Source of the DNA: Synechococcus sp. BIOS-U3-1
Lineage (GTDB): Bacteria > Cyanobacteriota > Cyanobacteriia > PCC-6307 > Cyanobiaceae
Direction: 5' to 3'
Assembly (NCBI RefSeq): GCF_014279975.1
Contig: NZ_CP047936.1
Span: 1,488,001 to 1,552,000 of the forward strand
DNA length: 64,000 bases
The notes under the pieces are model-generated. The model had not been told where the DNA came from. It saw only the letters and a list, made by a program, of their open reading frames with translations, and made no database searches. Below, piece by piece: positions 1 to 10,105 of the stretch. The translations under genes were made by a program, and so were the position numbers. The number at the start of each line of letters is the position of its first letter. Position 1 is the stretch's first letter.

Positions 1-356
1 TGGGCGAAGACGGACTGCTTCTACTGGGTGACACCACCAAGATGGGCGTGGTTGCTGAGGTTTACCAGAGCGATCTACCTGAAATCCGTCCCGGACAAAC
101 GGCCACCATCACCGCCAATGGCTTCCCCGACAGAAGTCAGAAAGCCAAAGTGACTGAAATTGCTCAACAGATCAGCAGTCAGAGCGTGGCCACCGGTGAA
201 GCCGGTGACAAGGTTGATCAACGGGTGGTGAAAGTGAAGCTTGCACTCCCCAAGGAAAGCCTGGCCATCGCCAGCAGAATCAACAACCTCCAAGTAAACG
301 TTCTGTTCGACCCACTGACGGACGAACAACGCCGCATCAGACCCCAGCAGCCCTGA
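1..356 (+). CDS. DevB/HlyD-type membrane fusion protein, C-terminal part (cut by window start)
   Basis: The reading frame is open from the first bases to a stop at 356, so only about the last 117 residues are present. The part seen (GEDGLLLLGDTTKMGVV, then a stretch around PEIRPGQTATI) matches the closing beta-barrel of HlyD/DevB periplasmic adaptor proteins. The next two genes encode the matching permease and ATPase, which supports a tripartite DevBCA-type exporter linking the inner membrane to an outer-membrane TolC-like channel. In filamentous cyanobacteria this family exports glycolipids; the substrate in a unicellular strain is not known. The ATG at 42 is internal and is not the start. 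Confidence 0.88.
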   Translation, partial: GEDGLLLLGDTTKMGVVAEVYQSDLPEIRPGQTATITANGFPDRSQKAKVTEIAQQISSQSVATGEAGDKVDQRVVKVKLALPKESLAIASRINNLQVNVLFDPLTDEQRRIRPQQP

Positions 357-366
357 AGGTGGTGTC

Positions 367-1527
367 ATGAAACTGATCAAGCGCACCCCCATCGCCTGGC
401 TTCAGTTGTCTCACCGTCCCCTGCGTCTGGCGGCGGCTCTGGCAGGAGTTGGATTCGCCAATGTTCTGGTGTTTTTCCAGCTCGGTCTTTCTGGGGGTCT
501 CTACGACAGCCAGAAACGCCCGATTCAACAGTTCAACGGATCTCTAGCTGTGATCCCCCGTCGATACACGAATTTTGGAGAACCTGCTGGCTTCTCCAGG
601 TCACGGTTGTTGCAGGTCCTTGGGTTCCAGGGCGTGAGTGGAGTCAGTCCTTTGCGGCTGGGAAAACTGCAGTGGTTGAATCCGGAAACCCAGGAATCAA
701 CACAGGCTTTGGTGATGGGCGTTGACCCCGGTAATCCGGCACTGATCCTTCCGGAACTGATCGAACAGCGCTCGTCACTGCAACTGCAAGGTGGCGTTCT
801 GTTCGACAAGGCCTCCAAATCATCAGCCGGTCCAGTGACTGCACGCCTCGAGCAAGGTCAGTCCTTCACTACTGAACTCAATGGTCAACGCAGCAGCGTG
901 AACGGGCTGTTTCAACTTGGCCTCACCTTCGCTGCTGATATCAATCTGATCACTTCAACGAGCAATTTCCAGAGTCTTTTCCCAGACCGTGATTCCAATG
1001 AAATTCAGATTGGAGTGGTACAACTTCAGTCGGGTGCGGATGCCAGCGCTGTTCAAAGTCGACTCGACGAGGTTCTAGGTCCCTCCCTTCAAGTTCTCAC
1101 CGTGGAGGAGCTGCAGCTACGCGAGGTAGAGCACTGGAAACGCAACACATCCTTCGGATTGATCTTCGGACTTGGAGTTCTTGTAGGTTTCAGCGTTGGA
1201 GGAATTGTTGTCTACCAGATTCTTTTTTCTGAAGTAGGTGAACATATCAGCGAATACGCCACGATGAAAGCAATGGGATATGACGATGGTTTCGTCGTTG
1301 CGATCATCATTCAAGAATCTGTGATTTTGGCAAGCCTGGCTTTTCTGCCAAGCCTGATTGTTTCTGCTCTACTTTACAGAGTCCTGATGCAAGCCACCGG
1401 TTTACTGGTGGTGATGTCGCTCAGTCGTGCGGCACTTGTATTCAGCATGACGCTGCTTCTTTGTACAGGCTCAGGTTGGCTCGCCACAGCAAAACTAAGA
1501 CGACTGGATCCGGCTGATGTGTTCTGA
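367..1527 (+). CDS. devC: DevC-type ABC exporter permease
   Basis: This is a 386-residue inner-membrane permease of the FtsX/MacB-like DevC family. One hydrophobic segment lies near residues 20-40. A large periplasmic domain follows, and then three hydrophobic segments lie in the last 130 residues, beginning near SFGLIFGLGVLVGF. That layout is typical of DevC. It begins 10 bases after the DevB stop and ends 2 bases before the DevA start, so the three genes form one transcription unit. It should pair with the DevA ATPase to drive export through DevB. Identification is firm at family level; the substrate is unknown. Confidence 0.9.
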   Translation: MKLIKRTPIAWLQLSHRPLRLAAALAGVGFANVLVFFQLGLSGGLYDSQKRPIQQFNGSLAVIPRRYTNFGEPAGFSRSRLLQVLGFQGVSGVSPLRLGKLQWLNPETQESTQALVMGVDPGNPALILPELIEQRSSLQLQGGVLFDKASKSSAGPVTARLEQGQSFTTELNGQRSSVNGLFQLGLTFAADINLITSTSNFQSLFPDRDSNEIQIGVVQLQSGADASAVQSRLDEVLGPSLQVLTVEELQLREVEHWKRNTSFGLIFGLGVLVGFSVGGIVVYQILFSEVGEHISEYATMKAMGYDDGFVVAIIIQESVILASLAFLPSLIVSALLYRVLMQATGLLVVMSLSRAALVFSMTLLLCTGSGWLATAKLRRLDPADVF

Positions 1528-1529
1528 TC

Positions 1530-2222
1530 ATGACTGAACAAAAGCCACTAGTAGAAATCAAGAATTTGAATCACTGGTTCGGAGATGGAGATCAACGCAA
1601 ACAGGTTTTGCGGTCGATTAACCTCACAGTTCAACCCGGTGAAATTACAATTCTTCTAGGACCTTCTGGGTCAGGCAAAACTACATTGCTGACGATGGTT
1701 GGCGGACTGCGTTCAGCGCAGGATGGCAGTTTGCGGATCTTCAACGAAGAATTGAGGGAAACATCGAAGGCCAATCTCACTAAACTGCGTCGCAAAGTGG
1801 GGTTTATTTTTCAGGCACACAATTTGATGCCGTATCTCAACTCTCAGCAAAACGTTCGGCTTGGATTAGAGGTTGTTCCCGAATGGCTCGAGCGCGGCCA
1901 GGCGGCCATGAATGATCGCTGTAACGAGATTCTTGGACAAGTGGGCCTCGGGGAGCGTGTTGATTACTTTCCTTCAAAACTCTCGGGTGGGCAAAAACAA
2001 CGCGTGGCGATCGCCAGAGCTCTTGCTGCGTCACCTCAGCTTCTGCTCGCCGATGAGCCCACAGCCGCTCTAGACAAGGAATCCGGGCGCGATGTGGTGG
2101 ATCTGTTTAGAACCCTGGCCCATGAAAACAAGACAGCCATCGTGATGGTGACCCATGACAACAAAATTCTCGACATCGCTGATCGGATCGTGAAACTCGA
2201 ACAGGGCTCGCTGGTGGAATGA
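1530..2222 (+). CDS. devA: DevA-type ABC exporter ATP-binding protein
   Basis: The 230-residue ATPase has a complete ABC nucleotide-binding domain: Walker A GPSGSGKTT at about residues 44-52, Q-loop glutamine near 95, signature LSGGQKQR at 151-158 and Walker B LLLADEP at 171-177, followed by a switch histidine in VTHDN. The length is normal for the LolD/MacB/DevA group. It lies directly downstream of the DevC permease and should energise it. No gene follows in the same unit within 80 bases. Confidence 0.93.
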   Translation: MTEQKPLVEIKNLNHWFGDGDQRKQVLRSINLTVQPGEITILLGPSGSGKTTLLTMVGGLRSAQDGSLRIFNEELRETSKANLTKLRRKVGFIFQAHNLMPYLNSQQNVRLGLEVVPEWLERGQAAMNDRCNEILGQVGLGERVDYFPSKLSGGQKQRVAIARALAASPQLLLADEPTAALDKESGRDVVDLFRTLAHENKTAIVMVTHDNKILDIADRIVKLEQGSLVE

Positions 2223-2303
2223 ATCCACCCAAATCGCGCTAGCCAAGGCTCGATCAGAAACGGCTCCGGTGGCATCGTCGAGACTTAGCGTGCAGACCGA
2301 TGA

Positions 2304-3224
2304 ATGCGAGGCCTGCTGACAACCATCCGCGGATCGCAGTCCCCAGAGGAATGGAAGGCCTGCGTGAGTCTGGTCGGAGCGGCACTGGCCTTCAGCCTGA
2401 TGACCGTGTGCGTTAAGCACCTCGGAGGCCGCTTGCCAGTGGCCGAGGTGGTGCTGATTCGATCGCTGATCAGCCTCGCGATCACGCTCACCATGCTGTC
2501 GCGACTAGGAGTCTCCCCCTGGGGGCATCAGAGGGGATTGCTTCTTGTGAGAGGAACGCTCGGCACTGGAGCGCTGCTGATGTTTTTCCAGGCCATTTCC
2601 AGCCTGCCTCTTGCCGCAGCCACCCTTCTTCAGTACACCTACCCGACCCTCACGACGGTTTGCGCCTGGGCCTTGCTGCGGGAACCGATCCGCAAGCGCA
2701 TCAGCCTGGCAATCCTGCTGGGGTTGTTTGGTGTCCTGCTTGTGGTGCAGCCCGAATGGGCAGGACAATCGATGGCAGGGCTTCCACCTTTCTCGGCACT
2801 GATCGGACTCGGCGGAGCCCTGTTAACAGCCCTGGCTTACGTGAGTGTGCGCCAACTGTCAGTGCGGGAGCATCCTCTTGTAATCGTGTTTTATTTCCCT
2901 CTCGTCTCTGTACCGGCGACGCTGCCGTTACTGGTCAACAACTTGGTGCTGCCGACAGGGACTGATTGGCTGTGGTTGCTGGGAGTGGGTCTGCTCACGC
3001 AAATCGGGCAGGTTTGGCTCACAGAAGGCCTGGCGGCTCTCCCCGCAGCGCGCGCAACCTCGATCAATTACGTACAGGTGGTGTTCGCAACCCTCTGGGG
3101 TGTATTGATCTTTGCTGAACCGATCACCAGCACCGTCATCGTCGGAGCGCTCTGCGTGCTGGGCGCCACGCTGATCAGCCTCAGCGCCAAACAACGTCAG
3201 GCTGGATCAATAGCCAGTGGATAA
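2304..3224 (+). CDS. EamA/DMT-family transporter
   Basis: This 306-residue protein consists of about ten hydrophobic segments arranged as two EamA repeats. Each repeat has the usual family features, for example a segment ending in LREPI in the first half and FAEPIT in the second half. The drug/metabolite transporter superfamily exports amino acids, nucleobases or other small metabolites; substrate cannot be read from sequence. Its 3' end overlaps the end of the convergent lipoprotein gene by 28 bases. Confidence 0.88.
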   Translation: MRGLLTTIRGSQSPEEWKACVSLVGAALAFSLMTVCVKHLGGRLPVAEVVLIRSLISLAITLTMLSRLGVSPWGHQRGLLLVRGTLGTGALLMFFQAISSLPLAAATLLQYTYPTLTTVCAWALLREPIRKRISLAILLGLFGVLLVVQPEWAGQSMAGLPPFSALIGLGGALLTALAYVSVRQLSVREHPLVIVFYFPLVSVPATLPLLVNNLVLPTGTDWLWLLGVGLLTQIGQVWLTEGLAALPAARATSINYVQVVFATLWGVLIFAEPITSTVIVGALCVLGATLISLSAKQRQAGSIASG

Positions 3225-3637
3225 GTGATCCAAGTCTGCGAAAGGCCGTCATCGGAACCACTCGGTAAGGCCAGTCGCCAGCTCTGACCGCGTTCTCCCT
3301 GTTCAAGGAACAGCTCGAATGGACTATCGACCTTGACCGCATCTCCAGGAAGTCGCCAATCAAAGCGTCCGATGAGATGCACGCCTTTCTGATCACCAAT
3401 GCTCAGACTCTCCTGCTCCTCAAGACGGACCCTGGTCACCTCTGGAGCCCCAGAAGCCTCAAGATCCAGGGACTGGGCGATCGCACTTTGGGTGAGCTGA
3501 ATTTGCTGACCAAGAGCGCTGAGAATCACACTTCGAGGTGGATGATCGCCTAAAGAACAGGAGCTCAACCCAAGACTGATCAAACACACGAGCATGGCGA
3601 ACAGAACCATTCTCCGCATGCGACATAGAGATTGCAT
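3197..3637 (-). CDS. Predicted lipoprotein, unknown function
   Basis: The frame is open up to an ATG at 3706, but a start at 3637 (or 3610) puts a basic stretch directly before a hydrophobic segment and a lipobox-like LSSC, as in an exported lipoprotein. The mature part, about 115 residues, is hydrophilic with a beta-like pattern and no domain I recognise. It includes an internal stretch GVHLIGRFDWRLPGD. Conserved hypothetical proteins of this type occur in marine picocyanobacteria. It is convergent with the EamA transporter. Function is unknown. Confidence 0.7.
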   Translation of the reverse strand: MQSLCRMRRMVLFAMLVCLISLGLSSCSLGDHPPRSVILSALGQQIQLTQSAIAQSLDLEASGAPEVTRVRLEEQESLSIGDQKGVHLIGRFDWRLPGDAVKVDSPFELFLEQGERGQSWRLALPSGSDDGLSQTWITYPLAIDPA

Positions 3638-3824
3638 CACTGCAAAACGAAGTGAACGATCAGACGCATTGCAATCTGAAGTGTCGATAATCTGAATGCC
3701 AATCATTTGCAGTGTCTGGAGTGATCACCCTGGAGTAACCGCTCCAGGCTAACGGCCTGTAATGCTGGAATCACACTCTCCAACCTGAAGACGACATAGC
3801 CCCGCTTAAGTGATCCAGCAACGA

Positions 3825-4187
3825 CTAGTCGGTGGCCGAGGTAGCAGCAAGATTGCGCTCCCTGTTAAACATGAACAACCCGAAAGAAAACGCAAACGAA
3901 ATCGCGAACGTCACTGCAATATAGAGGTACCAAAACTTCATCTTCAACCGGATGCCTTCAGCTGCATAAAAAACAAATGAAGCAATCAGTACAAGCGTGA
4001 GATCAGCGGCAATAAAACCCGCCGAAGCATTAGCCCAGACTCCCTGGGAAAACAAATTAACGATTTCAATTGGGTCCGTGAGACCCAGTGCTTCCGTTTC
4101 TTTAATAAACTGATAAATGCAATACCAGGGCCACGCGATACCAGCCAATGCAGTTGCGCCATATAGGCCAAGCCGTAACTTTGCCAT
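3825..4187 (-). CDS. DUF2834-type small membrane protein
   Basis: The 120-residue protein has three hydrophobic segments (near residues 8-25, 55-75 and 85-108). A C-terminal WYLYIAVTFAISFAFSFGLF-like segment is followed by a basic RER, a pattern typical of DUF2834 membrane proteins. These are common in cyanobacteria and algae and have no assigned role. The ATG at 4187 gives a natural start, with a short leader before the first membrane segment. It stands alone, with an unusually gene-poor stretch upstream. Confidence 0.72.
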   Translation of the reverse strand: MAKLRLGLYGATALAGIAWPWYCIYQFIKETEALGLTDPIEIVNLFSQGVWANASAGFIAADLTLVLIASFVFYAAEGIRLKMKFWYLYIAVTFAISFAFSFGLFMFNRERNLAATSATD

Positions 4188-4401
4188 GTTTCAGAGAACA
4201 ATTTCTTACAGTCTCACACGTCAAGCACCACTCGGGTAACGAAAGCTACACAGACTGAATCTAGCAGTGATCTTTCAATGCATTCTTTAAGGACTGCTTC
4301 AATCAAACAATTAATGAATGATTGAATCAATTCTTCAATGCCTTCTCGAGAAGGCCATTCAGAGGACTAGCAATACGCTCTCGCCAATCACAACCAGCTT
4401 A

Positions 4402-4578
4402 CTACTCGGAGCCGGCCCAAAGGCCTTCATGTGAACCATGAAGAGGATGCCCCGGGTGTTGACGCCCTTCGGCGTAATACAGCTTTTCAGCCATGAGATC
4501 TCCGACCATTGGCCGTGCATCCGATTTCGCAGGGATGACCATCAGAGCAAGAGCAGCAAGAGAAGCAAAGAATTTCAT
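4402..4578 (-). CDS. Small secreted peptide, 58 residues
   Basis: An ATG at 4578 opens a 58-codon frame that ends at 4402. The first 22 residues (MKFFASLAALALMVIPAKSDA) form a clear signal peptide with an AxA-like cleavage region. The mature part is short, polar and rich in His and Gly, ending HGSHEGLWAGSE. The hydrophobic leader and sensible codon use make chance unlikely, although no family is recognised. Location would be periplasmic or extracellular. Confidence 0.6.
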   Translation of the reverse strand: MKFFASLAALALMVIPAKSDARPMVGDLMAEKLYYAEGRQHPGHPLHGSHEGLWAGSE

Positions 4579-5105
4579 GTTGAATCACAGCGCAAACATT
4601 AAAGCGGAGCACTTCATGGTTCAGGGGCAAAATCAATTCCCTTCAGTCATGAGCGATTGAACCGTGGAAGATGCATATTTCAGACAAGATCACAACCAAC
4701 TGATTCGGTGTAATCCAGCCTCAAATCAACGTGAAGTGTGGAGAGCCGCCATCAAAGGTTCGGTCGGCAACCTCAAACATCATTCAGGCAACAGAATCGG
4801 AAGCGATTGACCATTAAAAAGTGCAATCCACACTGGATTTTTAAAGCCATAAGGCTTCTGGACATTGATTGATCAACGGCATGAGCGATCAAGAGCCATG
4901 CGAACAGACTCAGCCCGCGTGATGCCTGATTGAGATAGGTCTTACCCAGTGGCTGTACTCACCCCGTCGAGAAGCGTGGGCTCACCATCTCTCCTCAACC
5001 AGGATGCCAAGCGTCGATCTGGCATTCATCACCCTGCGAGGCTCTGAATTCAGCTTTTGCAGGCATTATTGAAGGAGGTCAGCGTTCAGAAAACAGGGGC
5101 ATTTC
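4579..5105. other. Gene-poor stretch upstream of ruvA
   Basis: About 530 bases hold no frame that looks coding on either strand. A weak hairpin (AAGCC-ATA-AGGCTT, about 4845-4858) is present, and a purine-rich GAAGGAGG motif lies near 5070. The ruvA promoter should lie in the right-hand part, but no clear -10 or -35 pair could be fixed by eye. Confidence 0.4.
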
Positions 5106-5753
5106 ATGATCGGCTGGCTTCGGGGTGAACGGATCCAGACCTGGGAGCAAGGAGGCCGCAGGGGCGTGGTCATCGCCTGTTCAGGAGTGGGGTATGAGGT
5201 TCAACTGACCCGACGCGATCAAGAGTCTCAAATCGAAGACAGCTGCACTCTCTGGATTCATCAGGTTCAGCGAGATGACGGTTCGACGCTCTATGGGTTT
5301 CCCCAGCAACGGGACCGCGATCTGTTTCGAACCCTGATCGCAGTCAATGGCGTAGGCCCCCAGATGGCTCTCTCGCTGCTCGATTGCTGCGCAGCTCCGG
5401 AACTAGTCATGGCAATCGTTGAAGGGGATCTGAAGCGCCTGACGCAGGCCCAGGGGGTCGGCAAGCGCACTGCTGAACGGATCGCAGTGGAACTTCGAGA
5501 TCGCCTTGGCTCCTGGGCACCCGATTCAGATGAATCGTCACTATCCATCGTTGATCGCAGCGACGTCAAAGCGCTGCCAATTCAGCCCGATTCGCTGCGA
5601 GAGCTACAACTCACCCTTGAGACTCTTGGCTATGAGGACCTCGAGATCCGACGGGCCATGCGTGCTGTCGCCAGCAGTTCCGAAGTCCCTGGAGACAACG
5701 ACAGTGAAGGATGGCTGCGCGCCAGTTTGCGTTGGCTCAGCGAATCGGCTTAA
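5106..5753 (+). CDS. ruvA: Holliday junction branch-migration protein RuvA
   Basis: This 215-residue protein begins with the OB-fold signature MIGWLRG. Its two helix-hairpin-helix motifs are NGVGPQMALSLL near residue 80 and QGVGKRTAERIAVELRD near residue 118. The C-terminal RuvB-contacting domain (LRELQLTLETLGYEDLEI) is complete. RuvA binds four-way DNA junctions and loads the RuvB motor during recombinational repair. The S15 gene follows after 55 bases in the same direction. Confidence 0.96.
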   Translation: MIGWLRGERIQTWEQGGRRGVVIACSGVGYEVQLTRRDQESQIEDSCTLWIHQVQRDDGSTLYGFPQQRDRDLFRTLIAVNGVGPQMALSLLDCCAAPELVMAIVEGDLKRLTQAQGVGKRTAERIAVELRDRLGSWAPDSDESSLSIVDRSDVKALPIQPDSLRELQLTLETLGYEDLEIRRAMRAVASSSEVPGDNDSEGWLRASLRWLSESA

Positions 5754-5808
5754 TGGGACCACGGGAAGGTAAGTTGGTTCTTTGCTCTGTCAGGGCCAGA
5801 CGCCGCGC

Positions 5809-6078
5809 ATGTCGCTCGATACCACCGAAAAGCAGCAGCTGATCAACAGCCACCAGACCCATGCCACCGATACAGGGTCGGCTGAGGTTCAGGTGGCCAT
5901 GCTGAGCGAGCGCATCTCGAAGCTCAGCAGCCACCTGCAACAGAACATCCATGACTACTCCTCGCGTCAGGGGCTGTTGAAGATGATTGGTCGCCGTAAG
6001 CGGCTGCTCAGCTATGTCAGAGGGAAGAGCGAGCAGCGTTACACAAGTCTCATCGCCAAACTGGGGATCCGCGGCTGA
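5809..6078 (+). CDS. rpsO: Ribosomal protein S15
   Basis: The start at 5809 gives an 89-residue protein of normal S15 length beginning [12 protein letters not shown]; an upstream in-frame codon at 5782 would add an unconserved leader. Family hallmarks are present: [14 protein letters not shown] and [13 protein letters not shown]15 binds 16S rRNA in the platform of the small subunit. It sits between ruvA and the PAM68 gene in one direction, so co-transcription is likely. Confidence 0.97.
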   Translation: MSLDTTEKQQLINSHQTHATDTGSAEVQVAMLSERISKLSSHLQQNIHDYSSRQGLLKMIGRRKRLLSYVRGKSEQRYTSLIAKLGIRG

Positions 6079-6104
6079 ACCGCATCCAGAAATCTGCATG
6101 AGTC

Positions 6105-6482
6105 ATGGCTGAAAAGCGCGATCCTCTTCCCTTTGAACCGCGTCGTTCAGCTCCAGAGACCACTCGGAATCAAGCAATTCCACGAGAAGTTGCTAACCGC
6201 ATGGCCCGACGCGTCGCCATTGCCACAGGGGTTCCATCCCTAATGGGAATGGCGGTTTTTGTCATCAGTTACCTCGTAGTGAGTCGGGGCATACTCGATC
6301 TTCCGCCAAGCATCACCCTGCTGGGATCTGGATTCTTCTTTTTGTTAGGTCTTGTCGGTCTGAGCTACGGGGTTCTTTCTGCAAGCTGGGAACCGCAGCC
6401 TGGAACTCTGCTGGGGCTGGAGCACCTGAAGCCCAACCTGCAACGTCTGCGAAGCTCAATCAAAGCCCAGAAGCAGGCCTGA
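6105..6482 (+). CDS. PAM68-family photosystem assembly protein (DUF3464)
   Basis: This 125-residue protein has a charged, proline-containing N-terminus, then two membrane segments (near residues 45-65 and 75-95) separated by a short loop, and then the conserved SASWEPQPGTLLGLEHLKPN stretch. This matches PAM68/DUF3464. PAM68 helps assemble photosystem II reaction centres in plants, and its Synechocystis homologue acts early in PSII assembly at the thylakoid membrane. It starts 26 bases after rpsO. Confidence 0.86.
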   Translation: MAEKRDPLPFEPRRSAPETTRNQAIPREVANRMARRVAIATGVPSLMGMAVFVISYLVVSRGILDLPPSITLLGSGFFFLLGLVGLSYGVLSASWEPQPGTLLGLEHLKPNLQRLRSSIKAQKQA

Positions 6483-6494
6483 ATCTGTTCTCCG

Positions 6495-9400
6495 TCATTT
6501 CATCAATGGGTCACTGCAGCTCACAGTGAAAGCACTGTTCTGCAGATGTTGCTGTGCCGCGGCCACATCCTTGACGCAGAACTGGGGGCCAAGGCGCACA
6601 TAACGCACTTCGTGGCCTCTGCGAACGGCTGCCACCACAGGCACGCGAACGCCTAACTCATCCTGGTCAGGACGATAGGCCTGAAGGCACTCCCTCAGTT
6701 TGTGCTGAACCGCCACATCAGAGGCCTGATCGGGATCTAACTCCACCAAGAGCAGACGAAGGTCATCAATCGCGCGGCAGTCATCCACGATTAACTGCAC
6801 CCGCTCATCGCGTCGATCCACGGCAGCCCAGACCAGCAGCCTGGCCTCGGCCATGAGGTGATCGCAGAGCCTTGCATAGCTTTTCGGGAACACCACTGCC
6901 TCACAGGAACCGGTGAGGTCCTCAAGCTGAAGAATCGCCATACGGTCGCCTTTACGGGTGGTGACCTGACGCATCTCACTCACCATGGCGATGGCACTGA
7001 CCTTCGACTTGTCGGCCTGCTCTTCCAGGCTGGCCAGTCCGATTGGCGCCAAAAGACGGGCGGGTGCACTGAGCTGCTTGAGCGGATGATCAGAGAGGTA
7101 AAACCCAACCAAGTCTTTTTCAAGCTTCAGTTTTTCGCTGGGGTGATAGTCCTTCACAGGAGCCGCCTTTGGAGCAAGGCTCAGGTCCGTGCTGCCATCG
7201 GTTTCATCCTCGGCAGGGGCCGCCATCAGATCAAACAGATTGCCCTGACCGCTGGCACGATCCCTCGCCCGGGATCCGGCCCAATCCAGGAGAAGATCAA
7301 GATCGGCAATCAATTGCGCGCGATTGGCCTGTGGCTCCAGCGCATCAAGTGCTCCGCAGTGAATCAGCGATTCCAAGCTGCGCCGGTTGAGCACACTGGA
7401 GGGAAGCCGGTCACAGATGTCAGCGAGTGACTGGAACACACCATCGGTTTGTCTGGAGCGGATCAAGGCCCGAATGGCACCATCGCCGAGGTTACGCACC
7501 GCCGAAAGTCCGAAGAGAATGCGGCTGTCTCTAGGAGTGAAATCAGTTCCGGAGGCGTTCACATCCGGTGGCATCACTTCGATGCCCATGGCGTTGCAGT
7601 TGGAGATGTACCGCTGAACCTTGTCGCTGGCTCCGGCATTCACCGTCAGCAGTGCTGCCATGTAGGCCACTGGATAGTGCGCCTTGAGATAAGCGGTTTG
7701 GTACGTCACCGCTCCATAGGCCGTGGAATGGCTCTTGTTGAAGCAGTACTCGGCAAACAACACCATCTGGTCAAACAACTCGTCGGCCACTTTGGTGTCA
7801 ACGCCGCGTTCCGTGGCTCCCTTCACGAAGATGCCGCGATGCTTCTGCATCTCCGAAACTTTTTTCTTGCCCATGGCCCGACGCAGCAGATCTGCTTCTC
7901 CGAGGGAGTAACCAGCCAGGTCCTGCGCGATCCGCATGATCTGCTCCTGGTACACCATGATTCCGTAGGTCTCACTCAGAATCGGCTCCAACGTGCTGTG
8001 GGCGAAGTCGATCGCTTCACGGCCGTGCTTGCGGTTGATGAACTTGGGAATCAAGCCAGCATCGAGGGGACCTGGTCGATAGAGAGCCAGGATTGAAGAG
8101 ATGTCCTCCAGAGATGAGGGTTTCAGATCTCGCACGATCTGACGCATCCCCGTGGACTCGAGTTGGAAGATGCCCTCGAGGTCACCTCGGGCCAGCAGAT
8201 CGAACGTTCCCTCATCTTCAGGAGGCAGCTGGTCGGGATCGATCCGAGTGCCACTGATCTGCTCGACAAGTTCGAGGGTCTTGTCGATCATTGTGAGGTT
8301 TTTGAGGCCAAGGAAGTCCATCTTCAGTAGGCCCATCGACTCCACGTCTTCCATGAAGTACTGGGTGATCACCTGACCGTCGTTGTTGCGCTGAAGAGGA
8401 ACCAGTTCGTCGAGGGGATCAGCGGCAATCACCACTCCCGCGGCATGGACGCCGAACGTTTTGTTGGTTCCTTCAATGCGCATGGCCATATCGACCCAGC
8501 GCTTCACGATGGGATCTTTCTCGTAGCGATCCTTGAAGTCGGGATTCGGCGACTGATCGCCGATCATGGCTTTGAGCTTGGCGGGCTTGCCCCTAACCAC
8601 AGGGATCAGCTTGGCCAGTCGGTCGGCATCGCCGTAGGGAATATCCAGTACGCGAGCCACATCCTTCAACACAGCCTTTGAGGTCATGCGGTTGAACGTG
8701 ATGATTTGCGCCACCTTTTCGTCGCCATAGCGTCGCGTGACGTAATCGATCACCTCACCGCGGCGTTCAATGCAGAAATCGGTGTCGATATCAGGCATCG
8801 ACTTGCGTTCCGGGTTGAGAAAACGTTCGAACAACAGGCCATTGCTGACGGGATCGATGTTGGTGATACCGAGGGCATAGGCCACCAGCGAGCCTGCCGC
8901 CGAACCACGACCCGGGCCCACCGGGATGCTCTGTTCGCGGGCGAAACGGATGTAATCCCAGACAACCAGGAAATAGGTGGGAAAACCCATCTGTTCCATG
9001 ATCTTGAGTTCGTGGACCATCCGCTCGGCATACACCTCCTCGATGGTGTCGGCACCTGTCAGACCGAGACGGTCACGCAGACCCTGCTCGGTGATCTCTC
9101 GCAAATAGGTGACAGGGGTATGGCCATCAGGAATAGGGAAGCGGGGCATCTGATAACGGCCCAGGATGTCGTAGTCCTCGACTTTTTCTGCAACAGCAAC
9201 GGTGTTGGCAATCGCTTCCTGCACCACCTCTGGCTCGAGGTGGTCGGCGAAGAGATGGCCCATCTCCTCTTCCGATTTGAGATATTCGGTGCCGGTGTAG
9301 CGAAGCCGCTTTTCGTCGCTGATCAGCTTGCCCGTAAGCACGCACAACAGGGCGTCATGGGCCTCCACATCATTGCGAGTGAGGTAGTGAGCGTCGTTGG

Positions 9401-10016
9401 TGGCAACAACCTTGATGCCCAGCTCACAGGCAATCTTGACGATCTCCACATTGACGATGCGATCTTCCGGAGATCCGTGGTCCTGAATCTCCAGGTAGAA
9501 GTCGTCACCGAAAATGCTCTGGTACCAGCGGGCCACATCACGGGCCACATCGGGTCGTTCACGCATGATGGCCTGGGGAACCTCACCGCCCAGACAGGCT
9601 GTCGCAACGATCAAACCCTCGGAATACTGAGCAAGCAGATGCTTGTCGACGCAGGCACGTGAAAAAATTCCTCGGCCCCGCATCCCACGCAGGTGGCTAA
9701 TGCTGGTGAGCTTGACCAGGTTGCGATATCCGACGGCATTTTTGGCAAGCACCACCAGGTGATATCGACGTTCATTCTTGGGTTGCGGATCATCAATCGA
9801 ACCATTGATGACATACATCTCATTGCCGATGATCGGCTTCACACCACTGTCCTTGCAGAGCTTGAGCAGCTCGACAGCGCCGTACATCACCCCGTGATCG
9901 GTGAGAGCCAGAGCCGGCATCCCCAGCTCCTTGGCGCGTTCCACCATCTGAGGAAGCTGGGAAGCACCGTCCAGCAAGCTGTAGTCGCTGTGGTTGTGAA
10001 GAGGGACGAATGCCAT
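6495..10016 (-). CDS. dnaE: DNA polymerase III alpha subunit
   Basis: At 1173 residues this is a full DnaE1-type replicative polymerase. It opens with a PHP domain ([16 protein letters not shown]). The catalytic palm carries [16 protein letters not shown] and PDIDTDF with two acidic residues, plus a third in KMDFLG. The tandem helix-hairpin-helix region and a C-terminal OB fold ([18 protein letters not shown]) complete the order. It synthesises the chromosome within the Pol III holoenzyme. The stop is 12 bases from the end of the convergent PAM68 gene. Long open frames on the opposite strand (for example 8706-9662) are codon-bias shadows. Confidence 0.98.
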   Translation of the reverse strand: MAFVPLHNHSDYSLLDGASQLPQMVERAKELGMPALALTDHGVMYGAVELLKLCKDSGVKPIIGNEMYVINGSIDDPQPKNERRYHLVVLAKNAVGYRNLVKLTSISHLRGMRGRGIFSRACVDKHLLAQYSEGLIVATACLGGEVPQAIMRERPDVARDVARWYQSIFGDDFYLEIQDHGSPEDRIVNVEIVKIACELGIKVVATNDAHYLTRNDVEAHDALLCVLTGKLISDEKRLRYTGTEYLKSEEEMGHLFADHLEPEVVQEAIANTVAVAEKVEDYDILGRYQMPRFPIPDGHTPVTYLREITEQGLRDRLGLTGADTIEEVYAERMVHELKIMEQMGFPTYFLVVWDYIRFAREQSIPVGPGRGSAAGSLVAYALGITNIDPVSNGLLFERFLNPERKSMPDIDTDFCIERRGEVIDYVTRRYGDEKVAQIITFNRMTSKAVLKDVARVLDIPYGDADRLAKLIPVVRGKPAKLKAMIGDQSPNPDFKDRYEKDPIVKRWVDMAMRIEGTNKTFGVHAAGVVIAADPLDELVPLQRNNDGQVITQYFMEDVESMGLLKMDFLGLKNLTMIDKTLELVEQISGTRIDPDQLPPEDEGTFDLLARGDLEGIFQLESTGMRQIVRDLKPSSLEDISSILALYRPGPLDAGLIPKFINRKHGREAIDFAHSTLEPILSETYGIMVYQEQIMRIAQDLAGYSLGEADLLRRAMGKKKVSEMQKHRGIFVKGATERGVDTKVADELFDQMVLFAEYCFNKSHSTAYGAVTYQTAYLKAHYPVAYMAALLTVNAGASDKVQRYISNCNAMGIEVMPPDVNASGTDFTPRDSRILFGLSAVRNLGDGAIRALIRSRQTDGVFQSLADICDRLPSSVLNRRSLESLIHCGALDALEPQANRAQLIADLDLLLDWAGSRARDRASGQGNLFDLMAAPAEDETDGSTDLSLAPKAAPVKDYHPSEKLKLEKDLVGFYLSDHPLKQLSAPARLLAPIGLASLEEQADKSKVSAIAMVSEMRQVTTRKGDRMAILQLEDLTGSCEAVVFPKSYARLCDHLMAEARLLVWAAVDRRDERVQLIVDDCRAIDDLRLLLVELDPDQASDVAVQHKLRECLQAYRPDQDELGVRVPVVAAVRRGHEVRYVRLGPQFCVKDVAAAQQHLQNSAFTVSCSDPLMK

Positions 10017-10105
10017 GCACCCAGCCTAGGCGCATGCGCAAGATGCAGTGCATGAGCAACCGTGACAACACCAGATGCGGTGCCACCCAGGCTGAATGCA
10101 TGCTG

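Noticed and set aside
4845-4858. AAGCC-ATA-AGGCTT hairpin as a terminator
   Set aside because: The stem is short and the following bases are not T-rich.
8706-9662. 318-codon plus-strand frame opposite dnaE
   Set aside because: It is antisense to a fully conserved part of dnaE and has a His/Val/Asp-rich composition typical of codon-bias shadows.
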